From contig CM075941.1 of the NCBI GenBank assembly GCA_038030265.1, positions 59,373,952 through 59,437,951 on the forward strand: 64,000 nt of DNA, given 5' to 3'. The position numbers and the translations under genes were made by a program. The notes under the pieces were generated by a model. That model saw nothing but the letters and a program-made list of their open reading frames with translations. It ran no database searches and was not told the origin of the DNA. The stretch comes from Corythucha ciliata. Its lineage: Eukaryota; Arthropoda; Insecta; Hemiptera; Tingidae. Shown here one piece after another: positions 22,958-34,500 of this stretch (position 1 is its first letter; each line of letters opens with the position of its first letter).

Positions 22958-23099
22958 ATGAGTCGGAATTCTCGCGCGTCGTCGTAATTCGCGGCCCACT
23001 AGAATTAAACGGCGGCCTTTTCTTGGCATGATCACAAGACTTCTTCAACTTTTCGTAGCATCGAAACATGTCGTAGTGCAGCGGCGAGATTCCTTCATC
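22958..23099 (-). CDS. Candidate internal exon of an unidentified gene
   Basis: On the minus strand a 142-bp open segment is bounded by a good acceptor (pyrimidine-rich 'tctatctctccgaag' before 23,099) and a strong donor (GTAAGAGG starting at 22,957). It reads 'DEGISPLHYDMFRCYEKLKK', then 'SCDHAKKRPPFNSS' and 'TTTRENSDS'. The codons are richer in G and C at third positions than the surrounding AT-rich DNA, which favours a real exon. The start resembles one ankyrin-type phrase (DEGxSPLHY), but one motif is not enough to name a family. No partner exon was found nearby. Confidence 0.3.
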
Positions 23100-23459
23100 C
23101 TTCGGAGAGATAGACAAATAAATTAACAATAAAATAATGCGAAAATATTGCCCGATTGGTGAATGAAAGGGACTGGGTGCTTTGTGACTTTCTCGGGATA
23201 AAACGGGTGGAAACGGAACCCGGCATGAATCGTGTTGTCACCTTTGAATTAAGCCGGGAATATACAGGGTGTTCATGAATTAGCTGGACAGAAGAAAACC
23301 AGTTATAGGCCTAATCATTTTGTCAACATCACACATTTAATGATTTTTTCATGAATTCCCTTTTTTTTTACACTTAAATGCTTGCCATGCGCTCATAAAA
23401 TGGTACTAGCCTGAAAATAATCTGTAAGCGGATAAAAGTTTGAAAAGTGCTAGTATTCG
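23100..23459. other. No gene recognised
   Basis: Non-coding sequence between the candidate exon and the first degenerate array. A 'tatacagggtgttcatgaat' phrase at about 23,262 resembles the ends of some DNA transposons, but I found no partner end. Confidence 0.35.
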
Positions 23460-24410
23460 TGCCCACTTAATCCAGACCAAAATTGAAAATAACGCCCATT
23501 TGGGGCTGAAATTGGGATAAACGGCTGATTCACGGCTGAATTATTCAGAAAAATCTCTGATTCACTGACAGAAGTGAGAAAAATTGCTAAATCTGGGACA
23601 AAATTAAGAAAAATACATATAGCTAGTTCGCGAGTTAAAACATTACTTCACGGCTAAAATTGACAAGAAGTGTAAGAAAAAAAACAGCAATTCGCGTTTA
23701 ACATTACGAAACATGCTAATTCGCGGATAAAATAGTTAAAAATCGATAATTCACCAATAGTTTTGAGAAAAAGCGCTAATTAACGTCAAAATTACGAAAT
23801 CATTAATTCCTAGCTTATTCAGAACGCAAGTTTGTGGCTCAACCTGAAAAAAGCGCTAATTCATGGCTAAAAGTAAAAAAAAAAGCTAATTCGCTGGGAA
23901 ATTAAATCACGAAAAAGTGCTAAGTAATTCACGGATAAATCCACGGCTGAATGTGGAAAATGCGCGAATTCGCGGATAAAATTCAGAAAGAGTGTTAATT
24001 CGCGGTGAAAATTGATAAACAAACCTCTCATTCACGGATCGCTAGGGGGGTCTAAAATTAAGTCAAACGCTAATTCACGGCTAAAATCAGGGAAAATGGC
24101 TATTTGGGGGTAAATTGAGAGCAATTAATAATTCACGGAAATGAATTGAGAAAATGGCAAGTCGTGACTAAAATTAGAAAACACATCTTTAATTTATGGG
24201 TAAAATCGCTCATTAGTGGCTAAAATCAGGAAAAACACAAGTTCATTGCAAAAAAAAAAAACGCTAATTCACGGTTGAAATAGAGATAATCCGCTAATTC
24301 GTGGTTAAAATGAGGACCAATCGCTAATTCACCGATGAAATTGAAAAGAAGTGATCAACTGTGGAAAAAAAACGCTAATTCGCGACTCCTGAAGGAATCT
24401 TCAGGGGGGG
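23460..24410 (+). repeat. Degenerate ~30-bp repeat array, forward
   Basis: Dozens of loose copies of a ~30-bp unit whose core is GCTAATTCGCGGCTAAAAT, followed by a purine-rich 'gagaaaaat'. It starts with the same phrase ('cccacttaatccagaccaaa') as the array at 56,466, and the next several diverged units follow in the same order. The part from 23,955 is repeated at 38,886 onward. All frames contain regular stops, so it is non-coding. Confidence 0.9.
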
Positions 24411-25339
24411 GGGGCGTTGGTGAAAGATTCGCCCTGGGGGCGCCAAATTATTTAAACCCGTCACTGTAATTAGGTGCCTCAGGGCTTATTTTTTGTTCAT
24501 ACGGATGTAACTTGCGGCCAAGTTGGTCTGAAGTGTTCGAAAAGGGCTTAATTTCAAAGGAAATGTAATGCTCTTTAACTTTATTTTCGGTGAACTATCG
24601 TGAGAAACTGAAGGTGAAGTCGTTACAACCAAAAGAGTTAAAAATTGCTTAAAATGGAGGTTTTTTAACAATTTTTTTCAATATTACCGCGAGAATAATC
24701 CGCGAAAGTGATTTTTTTTGTGAGCGAAATCAGAGAAATTATTTAATAGTGAGCCAGACCTGTTTTTTTTTTTTGGCAACGAAACTTTACAAAATGGTCT
24801 TTTGAATTGGAAAACCCCGCAAAAATTGGAAGTTTCGGGAATAAATAATCGCGACATTGGTTTTACAGCAACAAAAAGCCGCTAAATTAGGTTTTTAGTA
24901 AACCAGGAGCTCGAATTTGTTTTATTTAAAGTATGAAATTAGAGATATGTGTGGATAAAATTTGATTTTGGCGAGATAAGTCCGTAAATAGTATTTTAGT
25001 GCAGTGAAATTGAAGAAATCGATTTTAGAATCAGGCGACCCCTCGAAACTGGTTTTCAGCCACGAAAATCGATAAACTTGATAGTTTTTTTGTGGTCCCG
25101 ACCTGCGAAAATGTTTTTATTTTTAGTAGGAACCACAAAAAATTGGTTTTTGGCGAGGAAAAAGCTACAAAATTGGATTTTGAATTAGATAATGATCCCC
25201 GGAAATTCGTTTTTTGGCAATATTTTGCATATTTTAGCACTTTTAAATAGCAACTACATGGGTGAACAGCTCTCCCACTATGGCTCCTCTTTCACAGTGT
25301 GAGTAAACAAGCACACAAATACGGCGAAGAGATAATTCT
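24411..25339 (+). repeat. Second degenerate motif region, T-rich
   Basis: After a G-run at 24,406-24,413, phrases such as 'aattggttttt', 'ttggcgaggaaa' and 'gaaatcgattttag' recur every 30-45 bases with heavy divergence. It is non-coding and repeats in unit 2 at 39,331-40,262 with about 2-3% difference by eye. Confidence 0.6.
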
Positions 25340-25350
25340 TCAATGTTCGA

Positions 25351-25557
25351 TTAATTTCTGAAGGAAGAAACATGGACAAACTGATGACCGTGAATGTCGG
25401 ATGCTGTGAAATTTAACCCGGAATATGGATTTTTCATCCACAAACCCCTTAATTTCGCCACTACATCTAATGCCTCCCAACTCTTCTGTCCATCCACTAA
25501 TTTGCCGCTTCGTGGGTGTCGACCGTAAGCGACTGGTCCCCAACTGAATGTAGTCAA
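25351..25557 (-). pseudogene. Unidentified 3' exon-like segment, copy 1
   Basis: An open minus-strand segment of about 65 codons after a plausible acceptor ('ctctttgactacattcag'). It reads 'WGPVAYGRHPRSGKLVDGQK', then 'WEALDVVAKLRGLWMKNP' and 'SGLNFTASDIHGHQFVHVSS', ending at a stop. It looks like genuine coding sequence inside non-coding repeats. The twin at 40,275-40,481 keeps the same frame with about seven amino-acid changes. I do not recognise the protein family. It may be a host exon captured by the surrounding repetitive element. Confidence 0.4.
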
Positions 25558-25749
25558 AGAGACCCGTCGTTTGAATCATTAAAAACCTTGCAGTGGAGGC
25601 GAAAAATGGGCTCTTAAGGTGGGGTTTCAGGCGGGTTTCCTCGACCCTCACCCAAACTTCGCACATAAATTTTGGCTCTATCAGACGAGAATCAGTAATA
25701 TTCGTGGCTGTAGCTGCTAAAAAGCGCTGATTCGTGGTCTCGCGATGCA

Positions 25750-26022
25750 ACTTCCAGACTAAAATTAAGAAAAAAACGCGAGTGTTGTATTTGGGTAAAC
25801 CCGGCGGTTAAAGTTGAGAAAACACGCTATAAAATCGACAAATAAAAAACGCTTTCAGGTTAAAATTCGACAAAAATGGCAAATTCACAACTGAAATGGC
25901 GTAAAATCGCCCATTCCCGTATGAAAAAGGGAATAGAATGCTAAATGGCCGCAAAATTAGTACAAAACGCTATTTCACATCTGAAATTGAGAAAAATCGC
26001 TAATTTGCAATTTGCAGATATA
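25750..26022 (+). repeat. Degenerate ~30-bp repeat array, interrupted by a LINE
   Basis: Array units resume after the exon-like segment and stop at 26,022 where the I/Jockey fragment begins. The reverse complement of 36,900-37,500 has the same unit order, including 'atgaaaaaagggaatag.atg' and 'cacgctataaaatcgacaaa', but no LINE there. Confidence 0.85.
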
Positions 26023-28265
26023 TGGTTCTTATCCGTCTTCTTGGAGAAAGTCGATCATCATTCCTGTTCTTAAGCCAGCGAAGGGTGCACGGGAGACAGC
26101 TAGTTATAGACCCATCTCGCATACTTCATGCATGGGAAAATTGTATGAAAGTATGATCTCCTACCGGCTTTCTAATTACCTAAGTGAGAACAATTTGCTG
26201 AATCCTCACCAGGCGGGTTTTAGAGCCGGATACTCAGTCTTAGACCAGTTGGCTTATTTAGAAAATATTGTACAAAAATCATTCTTAAATCGTCAGCATG
26301 TCTTTGCCATATTTTTTGACGTTAAAAGTGCGTTTGACCGTGTCTGGAGGAAGGGAGCTCTCCGCCAGCTGGAATTGAGGGGGTCTTCGTGGGAATCTGC
26401 CAAATACTCTCTCCCGTTTCCTCACTGGCCGCTCGTTTCATGTGCGAGTGGGAACGGAGGTTTCTTTTCTACGTCATCAAGAGACAGGTGTACCCCAGGG
26501 ATCGGTACTGAGTGTGATCCTCTTTCTTTGTGCAATAAATAATTTGACCCAAGGGATGGAACACGACGTGAAAATTTCCTTCTACGCTGACGACATAGCA
26601 GTTTTCCGAGAGTCTAATCCTGAGAATTGTGAGGCGGCTCGATTGAGTTTGCAGACAACTATTGATACCTTGGTCTCGAACGCAAAGAAGTGTGGGTTGG
26701 CCTTTTCTTCCGGCAAGACAGTAGCAATGCACTTTTGCAGGCTGAGGCGAGTGCATGACCCACTTAATTTTTACCTCGGAAACGTTATTATACAATGTAC
26801 TGACAAGCATAAATTTCTTGGGTTAGTTTTTGACGAAAAACTTCGGTGGAAGGACCATATTCAATACACGGCATCACGAGGTTTGTTCGTTTGTTGTTCA
26901 GTGTAGTGGTGCAGGTGTAGTTCGAGCAGTCCGGGATTTACGTCATTTCTTGAAAGCAAACGAACGCTTTTCGTGCAAATGGCTAACCTTACGGTAACAA
27001 AAACGTTACCTTTATGATTTATTTACCGCTTCTCAGAAGGAAATGATTGACGAAAGGTAATTATTGAGCAGGTTATAACATTTCGAGCAGCAAGCTCCTC
27101 CTAATTTTTCAGTGTGGATAGTGCTGCACTGAACAGTCCGAGATTTGACAAACGAACGCTTTCAGTGTAGTTCGGGATTACAAAAGAACGCTTTTCGGAC
27201 TGTTCGTGCAGTCCAGAGCAGCTCCGGACGACAAACGAACAAACCTACGCTGTCTTGGTGATCTCAAACTTCTCCGAACTCTAGCGAGCTAAAAGTGGGG
27301 TGCATCTACGAAGATGCTCCTTAAAATCGTCCACAGTCTTATCCAACCAAAACTAGACTTCTCCTGCGTTATTATGGGTCCGCGCGACGAACTTGGCTCC
27401 GGCTGGAAGACAAATAGTGGTGTTGGTTGTTCATATTTCACTTCTTCTGGAGAATCACGCCAGTTTTCCCTACCCACTATTTCTAGCGTTTATTCTGCCG
27501 AGCTCTCGGTGATAAATCTATCCTTAAATTATTGCCTGGAATCAAATAACGACAAATTTTATGTAGTAACAGATTCACTTAGTTCCCTTGAAGAATTGCG
27601 TGACATATTTTCGCTAAACCAATTAACTAGGAATATTCTCCTTAAAGTGAATGATATACTGCGTCAGAATAAAACCATTAGATTCCTTTGGGTGCCTAAT
27701 CACTTCGAGATATTAGGCAATGACCGAGCCGATGCTCTCGCGAAACTTGCAGCCACTACCTCCCGCAGTCAGAACCCGCACAGTCCTGTTTAAATGACGT
27801 TCTTGCGTCTGACTACAAAATGTACAACAAGAAGTTTACTTGGGGTCTCATGCAGAACACTAGGGGTGGTAGCAATACCAGTATGCGGTCTATTGTACCA
27901 GAGCTTTGTGAGTTTACGGATATTTATGACAACGAGCGCCCTCATTCTGAGAAGGTTGTAATAACGAGGTTGCGAATATGCCACACCTTTGTCACTCATG
28001 CCTATCATTTGGTTGGAACATTTAGACCAACGTGTGAGGTATGCTCCGAGGTTTCAACTATGGAACACCTCATTGTTCATTGCCCTCGTTGGACACACTT
28101 CCGTCAGTAACTGCAATCAAACCATGCTCGGCACACCTGGACAAAGGCATTGCTTTTCTAAAAATATTTAATTATTTAAATCAATTGTAAAAAGTAATAA
28201 GTGATGGAAGTGGTGCTGGAAATGGACACAAGTTGATGCCCCAAGGAAAATAACAATAAAACAAA
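26023..28265 (+). mobile_element. I/Jockey-type non-LTR retrotransposon, 5'-truncated (copy 1)
   Basis: It starts inside the RT domain, with no endonuclease or ORF1, as expected of a 5'-truncated LINE. RT motifs include 'YRPISHTSCMGKLYES', 'HQAGFRAGYSVLDQLAYLE', 'FFDVKSAFDRVW', 'GVPQGSVLSVILF' and the catalytic 'FYADDIAVF'. An RNase H domain ('FYVVTDSLSSLEEL', 'WVPNHFEILGNDRADALAKL') and a terminal zinc-binding motif (C..C.......H....C, near 28,035-28,085) follow. The 3' end is A-rich (28,245-28,265). Frameshifts near 26,390 and a 368-bp MITE (26,879) disable it. Copy 2 is at 40,949-42,855. Confidence 0.92.
26879..27246. mobile_element. 368-bp TIR element, 3-bp TSD, absent from unit 2
   Basis: Ends AGGTTTGTTCGTTTGT and ACAAACGAACAAACCT are perfect inverted copies. 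The flanks are a 3-bp duplication, acg (26876-26878, 27247-27249). Unit 2 has the uninterrupted site in the same RT codon stretch (about 41,806), so the insertion probably came after the duplication. No transposase frame. Confidence 0.93.
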
Positions 28266-28925
28266 AACAGCGCTAATTCGCGGTTGATATCGAAAAAAAT
28301 TCTTATTTCCGCCAAAACCTGAATATACGCCAATTTTCGGATTCTGAAGGTAACTTTTCAGGCTGAAATTGAAAAAAAAAGCACCAATTTATGGCAGTAG
28401 GTGAAGAAACCATGCATTGCGTAAGGTGAACCAAAAAAGTCCTAATTCGTGAAAACTCCCCCTATTTTGCGGCTAACATTGAGGAAAACACTTAAGAAAA
28501 ACGTTAATTTCCTGCTAAAACTGAGAAAATTGCTAATCCCCTGGTAAAAAAAACTAAAAATCTGTAATATGGTGCTAAAATTAAGGAAAACGCCAAAACT
28601 CGTGGATAATTAAGAAACATCGCTCACGGGATATTAACGATACTTTGCTGCTAAAGTTGAGAAAATGCGCAAATTCGTGGCTATACGATAACGATGCACA
28701 TACGAGAAGAACGATTCACTCGGCCCAAAATTAAGAAAAGCGCTAATTTGCTGGTAGAGTAAATCGCCCTTAACTGAGAGATTGAGATTATGATGAGGCC
28801 AGCAAGATGTCCAGATTCAAGAGTGTGCTGGCCAGGTGGAATGATGACTAAAATGTGAAATTACCCCCCCCCCCTCATCATTTCGAGATTTCAATCCGAC
28901 CCCCCCCCCCCAACACACTACTAGG
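28266..28925 (+). repeat. Degenerate ~30-bp array and 3' end of its carrier
   Basis: The array resumes after the LINE and runs to about 28,760. It is followed by 'ggccagcaagatgtccagat' and two C-runs (28,865, 28,901). This tail is the inverted counterpart of the left end of the element at 35,576. Most of this segment is missing from unit 2, where the array joins downstream sequence directly at about 42,865. Confidence 0.85.
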
Positions 28926-29964
28926 ACAAATTTCTACCTATGACACTGTCTGACATTCTCAAGTCAATGATAATTTCACCTCGTTGGACACAGCGTTTGA
29001 GGCTTTAAAAGGCGGGGGTTTAAGGAATAAAACAATCAAAAAATAAAGACAGTTAAAATTCAAAATAGCAGTTTTGTGTGTTTCGCAAACCCGCCACTGG
29101 GAGAGGGTGAAAGCAGCACCTGCCGGGCCTATGATACCGGAAAATAATGAGTAATTAAAATTAATGAAATTACACAAGAGGAGAACGGTCGATTGACAAT
29201 TTTTTGCCAGATCCTCATGACATAAATAAAAAGTTAACTTTTTGTTCATTTTCGCCGCCCAATGCGTCCTAGTTTTTGTCCGGTCCTGGAAACTGCACTT
29301 TAGCGTCGTGGCGACGCTTTATAAAGTCTTGGTCGGTTTTAATTCGAGTCCACGAAGACGGAATTTGGCGGCTGTTTAAATTTGGGACGCCAATTTAACT
29401 TTTTGTAAGAAAATTAAGCGGAATCAAACGTCTTAAAACATAAGAATTCGGCTGATTAAAATAGAGCACCGCAACCACTCTTCGAGGGGCCAAGCGACAA
29501 ATTATTTATTCAAAGACATTTGATTCCCCTAAATTTTATACAAAAACTTAAGATGAATTCTCAAAATTATGAAATAACTTTTTTCCGCCTTCTTGGACTT
29601 GAATTAAGCCAGTCACGCAATAAAAACGAACACCGATTCGCGAAAACAAAGTTACCTAAATCGGGCAAAATCTAGGATGAATTGAGTGGCGAAAATGAAC
29701 AAAAAGTTAGCTTTTTATTTATTTTACGAGTTTCTGACAAAATATTTTCCATTAGAGTTTCTCATTTCCATTAAGTAATTGCATTTATTTTAATTGCACT
29801 TCATTTCCTCCTTATCATGAGCCCAGGAGCCGGCAGGTGCTGCATTCACGGACCCGTAGCGGCAGACTGGCGAAACTCAGTGGGTCAACTTTCAGCAATC
29901 GGCAACGCCCAATTAAATATTTGAAACATTTTTTATAGTGCTTCTCAAGTTTTGTGCCACCCCT
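28926..29964. repeat. Duplicated non-coding block (unit 1)
   Basis: Matches 42,866-43,848 in order with a few percent difference, including 'ggacacagcgtttgaggctt', 'agcagcacctgccgggccta' and 'caatttaactttttgtaag'. I see no reading frame of interest. It ends where the nested insertion begins. Confidence 0.85.
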
Positions 29965-30131
29965 TGAGGAAGTTGCACATTTTCCAAAAAATTTTTTTTT
30001 CTGGTAGGTCACACCATTTACCTTTTGATAGATACGAATTTTAACAATCGAATTCAATTATAACTATTTTTTTTTAATTATTTGAAATAGCAATATTTGA
30101 CTTCCTGCCAAAAAATGGTGTGACGTAATTT

Positions 30132-30277
30132 ATAGCGTTTTCTATTTGCATAAAATTCCGCTCTGAAGCCGAGCATTTCCATCCGTCTTCTCTGAATTAT
30201 ATCATATGGTAGCGGAGAAGACGGGTGGAAATGCTCGGCTCCAGAGCAGAATTTTACGTAAATAGAAAACGCCATTA
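30132..30277. mobile_element. Hairpin MITE, ~146 bp
   Basis: Two ~60-bp arms are complementary: the left holds 'tagcgttttctatttgcata' and 'gccgagcatttccatccgtc', the right holds 'gacgggtggaaatgctcggc' and 'aaatagaaaacgcca'. The arms are separated by about 25 bp. Diverged hairpins with related arms occur near 31,945-32,045 and 58,366-58,475. Confidence 0.8.
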
Positions 30278-30369
30278 GTCTTTTTTGTTCTTGTCTAACG
30301 CATTCTCTACCTCTCTCACAATCAACTGAATTTTTTAAATCATGAGGTTTTCTTATATGTTAGTGAGTT

Positions 30370-33300
30370 GCCCCAAGTAGCAAAGTTACGTTAATTTTAC
30401 GTGAAATATTCGACGAGAACTACGTAAATTTTACGTGCATTTCACGTGTCATATCGACGTTAAAATCACGTGAAAATGACTCCCTTTTCTGGTAAATATT
30501 TCGTAATTTTGATGGGTAATTTTTCGTATATTTCACGTAAATTTTTCGAATACTTTACCGTCAATTTTACGTAAAATACACTGACAAATCTACGAATAAT
30601 TCACGGTGAATATTGCGCAATATTAGTGGTTAAATGTACGAATATTTAACCATTAATTTTACGAAAAATACACCGGCGAATTTACGAATAATTTACAGTG
30701 AAATTTTCGCATAATTAGTGATTAAATGTCCGAACATTTAACCATAATTTTTGCCCGAATTTAACCATAATTTTCACCGGCATAATTTTTGCCGGTGAAG
30801 TGCACCGGCAAATCTATGAACAATTCACGGGCAATATGTTTCCCTCCATTTAATTGGCTGGTCCTATGGCAACTCTGTTCCGGAAACGTTTCAGACACCT
30901 TGCTGGAATAGACCTAGCGAATGGCAGTACAAAATTAGGCTGATCTTGATATAGCTGTAAAAAATGTATTGTCCAATTCACAGAAGAAAATAAATATGAA
31001 ACATATTCATACCTATATCAGCAATGATGATCATTTTGTTGTCCCTTCTCTTCAAAATAGCTTATGATATTGGAACCACCGATTTCAAAATATAATTTGA
31101 TATTTATATTAAGATCGCTTAAACTACGAGGGTTAGTGGGTAATGCATGCGAAGTTGTAGCCGTAGAAGCCCACGTTGTCAGTCTTTCCTCGTTGAGGTG
31201 CGTCAAAAACGGACCGGTTTCGGTTGCTCGCCATCATCAGCATAAAGGCGAAAACTGTCAGGCTCTGCAAACGCACATAAATAATGTTTCACGATTATAA
31301 CTCAAATAAGAGCACGATAAAATGGCTATGATGGCAGGGGTGGCTGGTGCCGCAAAATTTTGGCGAATTTACTTTGGTTTGAGAAACGCTCTGTGGCCAC
31401 AAAAAAAATTGTTGTAAAAATCAACCAGAACTACCAGAAGGGTTTCGAGCTGATTCAATTTCTATTGAAATACAGTCATCACTAGGTACGGTTTGGGGAC
31501 AAAATCTCTTTTATTCGATATCTTGGAATTCATCAAATATTTGGGCTGGGTACCCCAGAAATTAGAATTTTCGAGAGGTATATGAACGTGAACGAGTGGC
31601 GTGGTTATGAGGGGCGGGGGGAATATTACAGCTCTGGTACACGATCAATAATACTGACAATATCAAATGGCAAACACGGAAATGTAAAATACATCGAAAA
31701 GTGTCCAACTGTGTAAACTCCAGCTGTAGTATATTATTGATCGTGCACAATGGCCTTTCATACGGGTTTCAGTAAACCCAACCGTTTGGAGATCATCAGA
31801 AATCGGTGCCAAAAGTGATTCTGAAATAAAGGCATACCACTTTAACTAGAACTAGAACTACGACTGAGATGTCGGTTTGGACACAATTTTTCCTGCAAAT
31901 ACCGATGTAATTTTGTTTTTAACATTTCCCCAGAAACTTATAGGTTTTCCATTTACATAAAGTTCTGCGCCTCCCATTTCCACCCAACTTCTCCAGAAAC
32001 ATATGTTTCTGAGCAGAATTTTATGAAAAATGGAAAATACCCGGAAAATACTTAAAAAACATTAAATGCGCCAAACACTATGAACTTACCCATCACAGTT
32101 TTGTGAAAACGATCTTTTCTCTTCTTTACGGGGTCAGTTAAAAAACGCGCCTGCTTTTCGGGCCTTGACGTCGGACATCATATTAAGTGAACCGCTACTT
32201 TCGGGGTACTGGCCATAATTTTTCCTGACCTCTTCTTCTGAAAAAAGTTGTACATTATTGAAACGGTAGTAATTCCATTGAATAATGCGTGGAAATTAAA
32301 AAAGTGATAAGTACCTACTCACTTGTTATTTTGCGTTATCGTTGTCCTCGACAGCAAGGGAGGGTTCCAAGGCCTCGAACCAGACCCTCGGCAGAGGCTA
32401 AGCTCCATGGTCATTTTCATCGACGAAAACATTCGAACAAAAACCACATAAGTAAAGCTTTCAACACCGAAAATAATGAGCTTCTCTTCACCTTTTCTAG
32501 GAGCTGTGTATTGGGCCCTCGGGCCCAACTCATCTATTCTTTCGCCGGGCATTGTCTATGCCACATGAAAAAAGGGAGAACAACACCAAAAGGCACAAAT
32601 GAGGCCCACAGCTACAAGGCGAGCTGTGTAATGCAGCAGAGTAATACAAGAAAAATTGATTTGACATACTCTTGAGCCTCAATAAATGCTGATAGCCAAA
32701 GACAGTGAGATGCCACGAGCTCGTTCGGCAGTTCGACACTAACTTCAAAATATGATGAGCGTGATTTCCTACCACGAGTTCCATCAGTTCAGCAGTCTGC
32801 GCGTTAGTAAAGTAGAAAATTGTCTCTCACGTAACGACATGAGAGTGAGTAGAAATTGACGAGTGAGACAGTGATCTTGTTCACACACGAACTACAATAT
32901 ACAATTCTATAAAGCGTGAATAGAAAAGAGTCGGAATTTGAAATCTAACCACACATTGCACGTTGCACGTGGATTCGAATACGATAACAACGGAAAACGA
33001 CTACCTTATCAGTTACCAAGAAAGCTCCAACGGACGTAAAACGTCATGAGTTCTTCGAATACGATTCTTTTCTTCCAAAGTTAAATTAAATTTATTGTTG
33101 TGTAAAATGAATTATATTTCATTTATTATGATGGATTTCTTCCCCCTCACATCATGAAAGCAGGCCAGATCATTTTAAAAATCGGCGATGGTCGGGAGGG
33201 CATGTGGTGTGGCGAATGAAAGCAATATTTAACGCTATTTCAGACCTACGCAAATTCCTCATTATTCCACTTCGTTCTTTCTAAAGTTCCATTGTGACGA

Positions 33301-34500
33301 AAAGAGAATTATTCAAGTTAAATCAGAAATTAACGTCTGGAACGTCGGATTCCTTGACGTTCTGTTCGTCCGGCAAACGTTCCATGTGATCTGGGAAAGC
33401 CCAGGGGAAGGGAACAAGAGCGAAACGGAGCAGATGTAGAAGAATCAAAAGGTAGAAGGGAAAGCACGTGTCCAGCGCACGTGGAGTGCCACCACTACCC
33501 ATTTGCACTTCTCACAAATTAATGCCAATTGATTATCCTTGTGCTTCAAAATTCTGCTAGAGAATTCAAAATAAAGACCTTCAAGTACCTACCTATTTAT
33601 ATTTTCAGAAAGGTTTAAGGTTGGTGGGGGATAGCAGGGGACAAATGTTTGAAAAGATCGAGAAATCCATGTTATATCTGCTGGCGCTTCAGAATTCGGT
33701 TCAATAATTGTATGTAACACACGTCTGCATTCACCGCGAGAACTTTCTCAAAAAAAAAATTAAGGGGAATGGGTATTGAGGGATTACATTTGAAAAACGC
33801 TGAATTTCACTCGACTTGGGTAAACGATTTTGAGGAAAATATAAATGATTGGATAGAATGTTTGGCCCATTTTCACCATGAAAATTGATCACGCTTAAAA
33901 TTGATCGTGATTAGGTGTCAATAGCGACCCATATGAATTCTGATGAAATTGTTTACGTAGTCTAATCATGATTAGTCGTTGATCGTAGTTAAGACTGAGC
34001 ATGTAAATAATTAGAATGTACTGTACACGCATTTTTAAAAACAGAAAATTCCTGTTAACTGAGGGAAAATACATGTACGTGCATAAACCGTCAAAAAGTT
34101 ATCGTCAAATTGACGTAAAAATGCGCACGTGTTGGTATTTCACCAGAAATTTACGTTAAATTCTGGGAAAATACATACACGTGCAATAACCACAAAAATA
34201 TTATCGTCAAATTAACGTTAAAATTCACACGTGCCATATTTTACCAAAACTTAACGTCAAATTAAGGGAAAAGAAATTTACGTGAAATAACCGCTAAAAT
34301 ATTATCGTCAAATTAACGTTAAAAAACGCACGTGCGTTATTTTACCAAGATTTGACGTTAAATTCACGTGAATTACGCACTCGTTTAATTTACGTTCATT
34401 AATTCACGTTAATATTTCGTGAAAATAACGAATAATACGTAATTTTCACGGCCAACACCAAAAATTAACGTAAATTTCACGTGTTTTTGCTACTTGGGGC
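30370..34500. mobile_element. 4.1-kb TIR DNA transposon with ACGT-rich subterminal repeats
   Basis: The ends GCCCCAAGTAGCAAA and TTTGCTACTTGGGGC are perfect inverted copies. Just inside each end, about 450-500 bp are built from reiterated 'ttacgtgaaat', 'aatttacgt' and 'attttacg' phrases (30,385-30,840 and 33,990-34,490). Subterminal arrays of this kind are often transposase-binding sites. The middle has exon-like fragments on the minus strand but no recognised transposase. No TSD was established. Confidence 0.8.
32060..32784 (-). pseudogene. Possible exon remnants inside the 4.1-kb element
   Basis: A minus-strand segment near 32,245-32,070 reads 'EEVRKNYGQYPESSGSLNMM', continues 'KARKAGAFFN' to a TGA, and is flanked by an acceptor-like 'tttttcag' and a donor-like 'GGTAAGT'. 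Upstream, 32,552-32,319 is open from an ATG ('MPGERIDELGPRAQYTAPRK', 'FGVESFTYVVFVRM') and ends near a 'GTGAGTAG' donor. These could be decayed exons of the element's own protein. I do not recognise a family and the evidence is weak. Confidence 0.25.

Noticed and set aside
23255..23300. 'tacagggtgttcatgaatta' as a DNA transposon end
   Set aside because: No inverted partner or target duplication was found nearby.
23460..24410. Possible CRISPR-like array or coding peptide repeat
   Set aside because: Units are degenerate, contiguous and lack unique spacers. Each unit carries TAA in most frames. It is a eukaryotic interspersed repeat.
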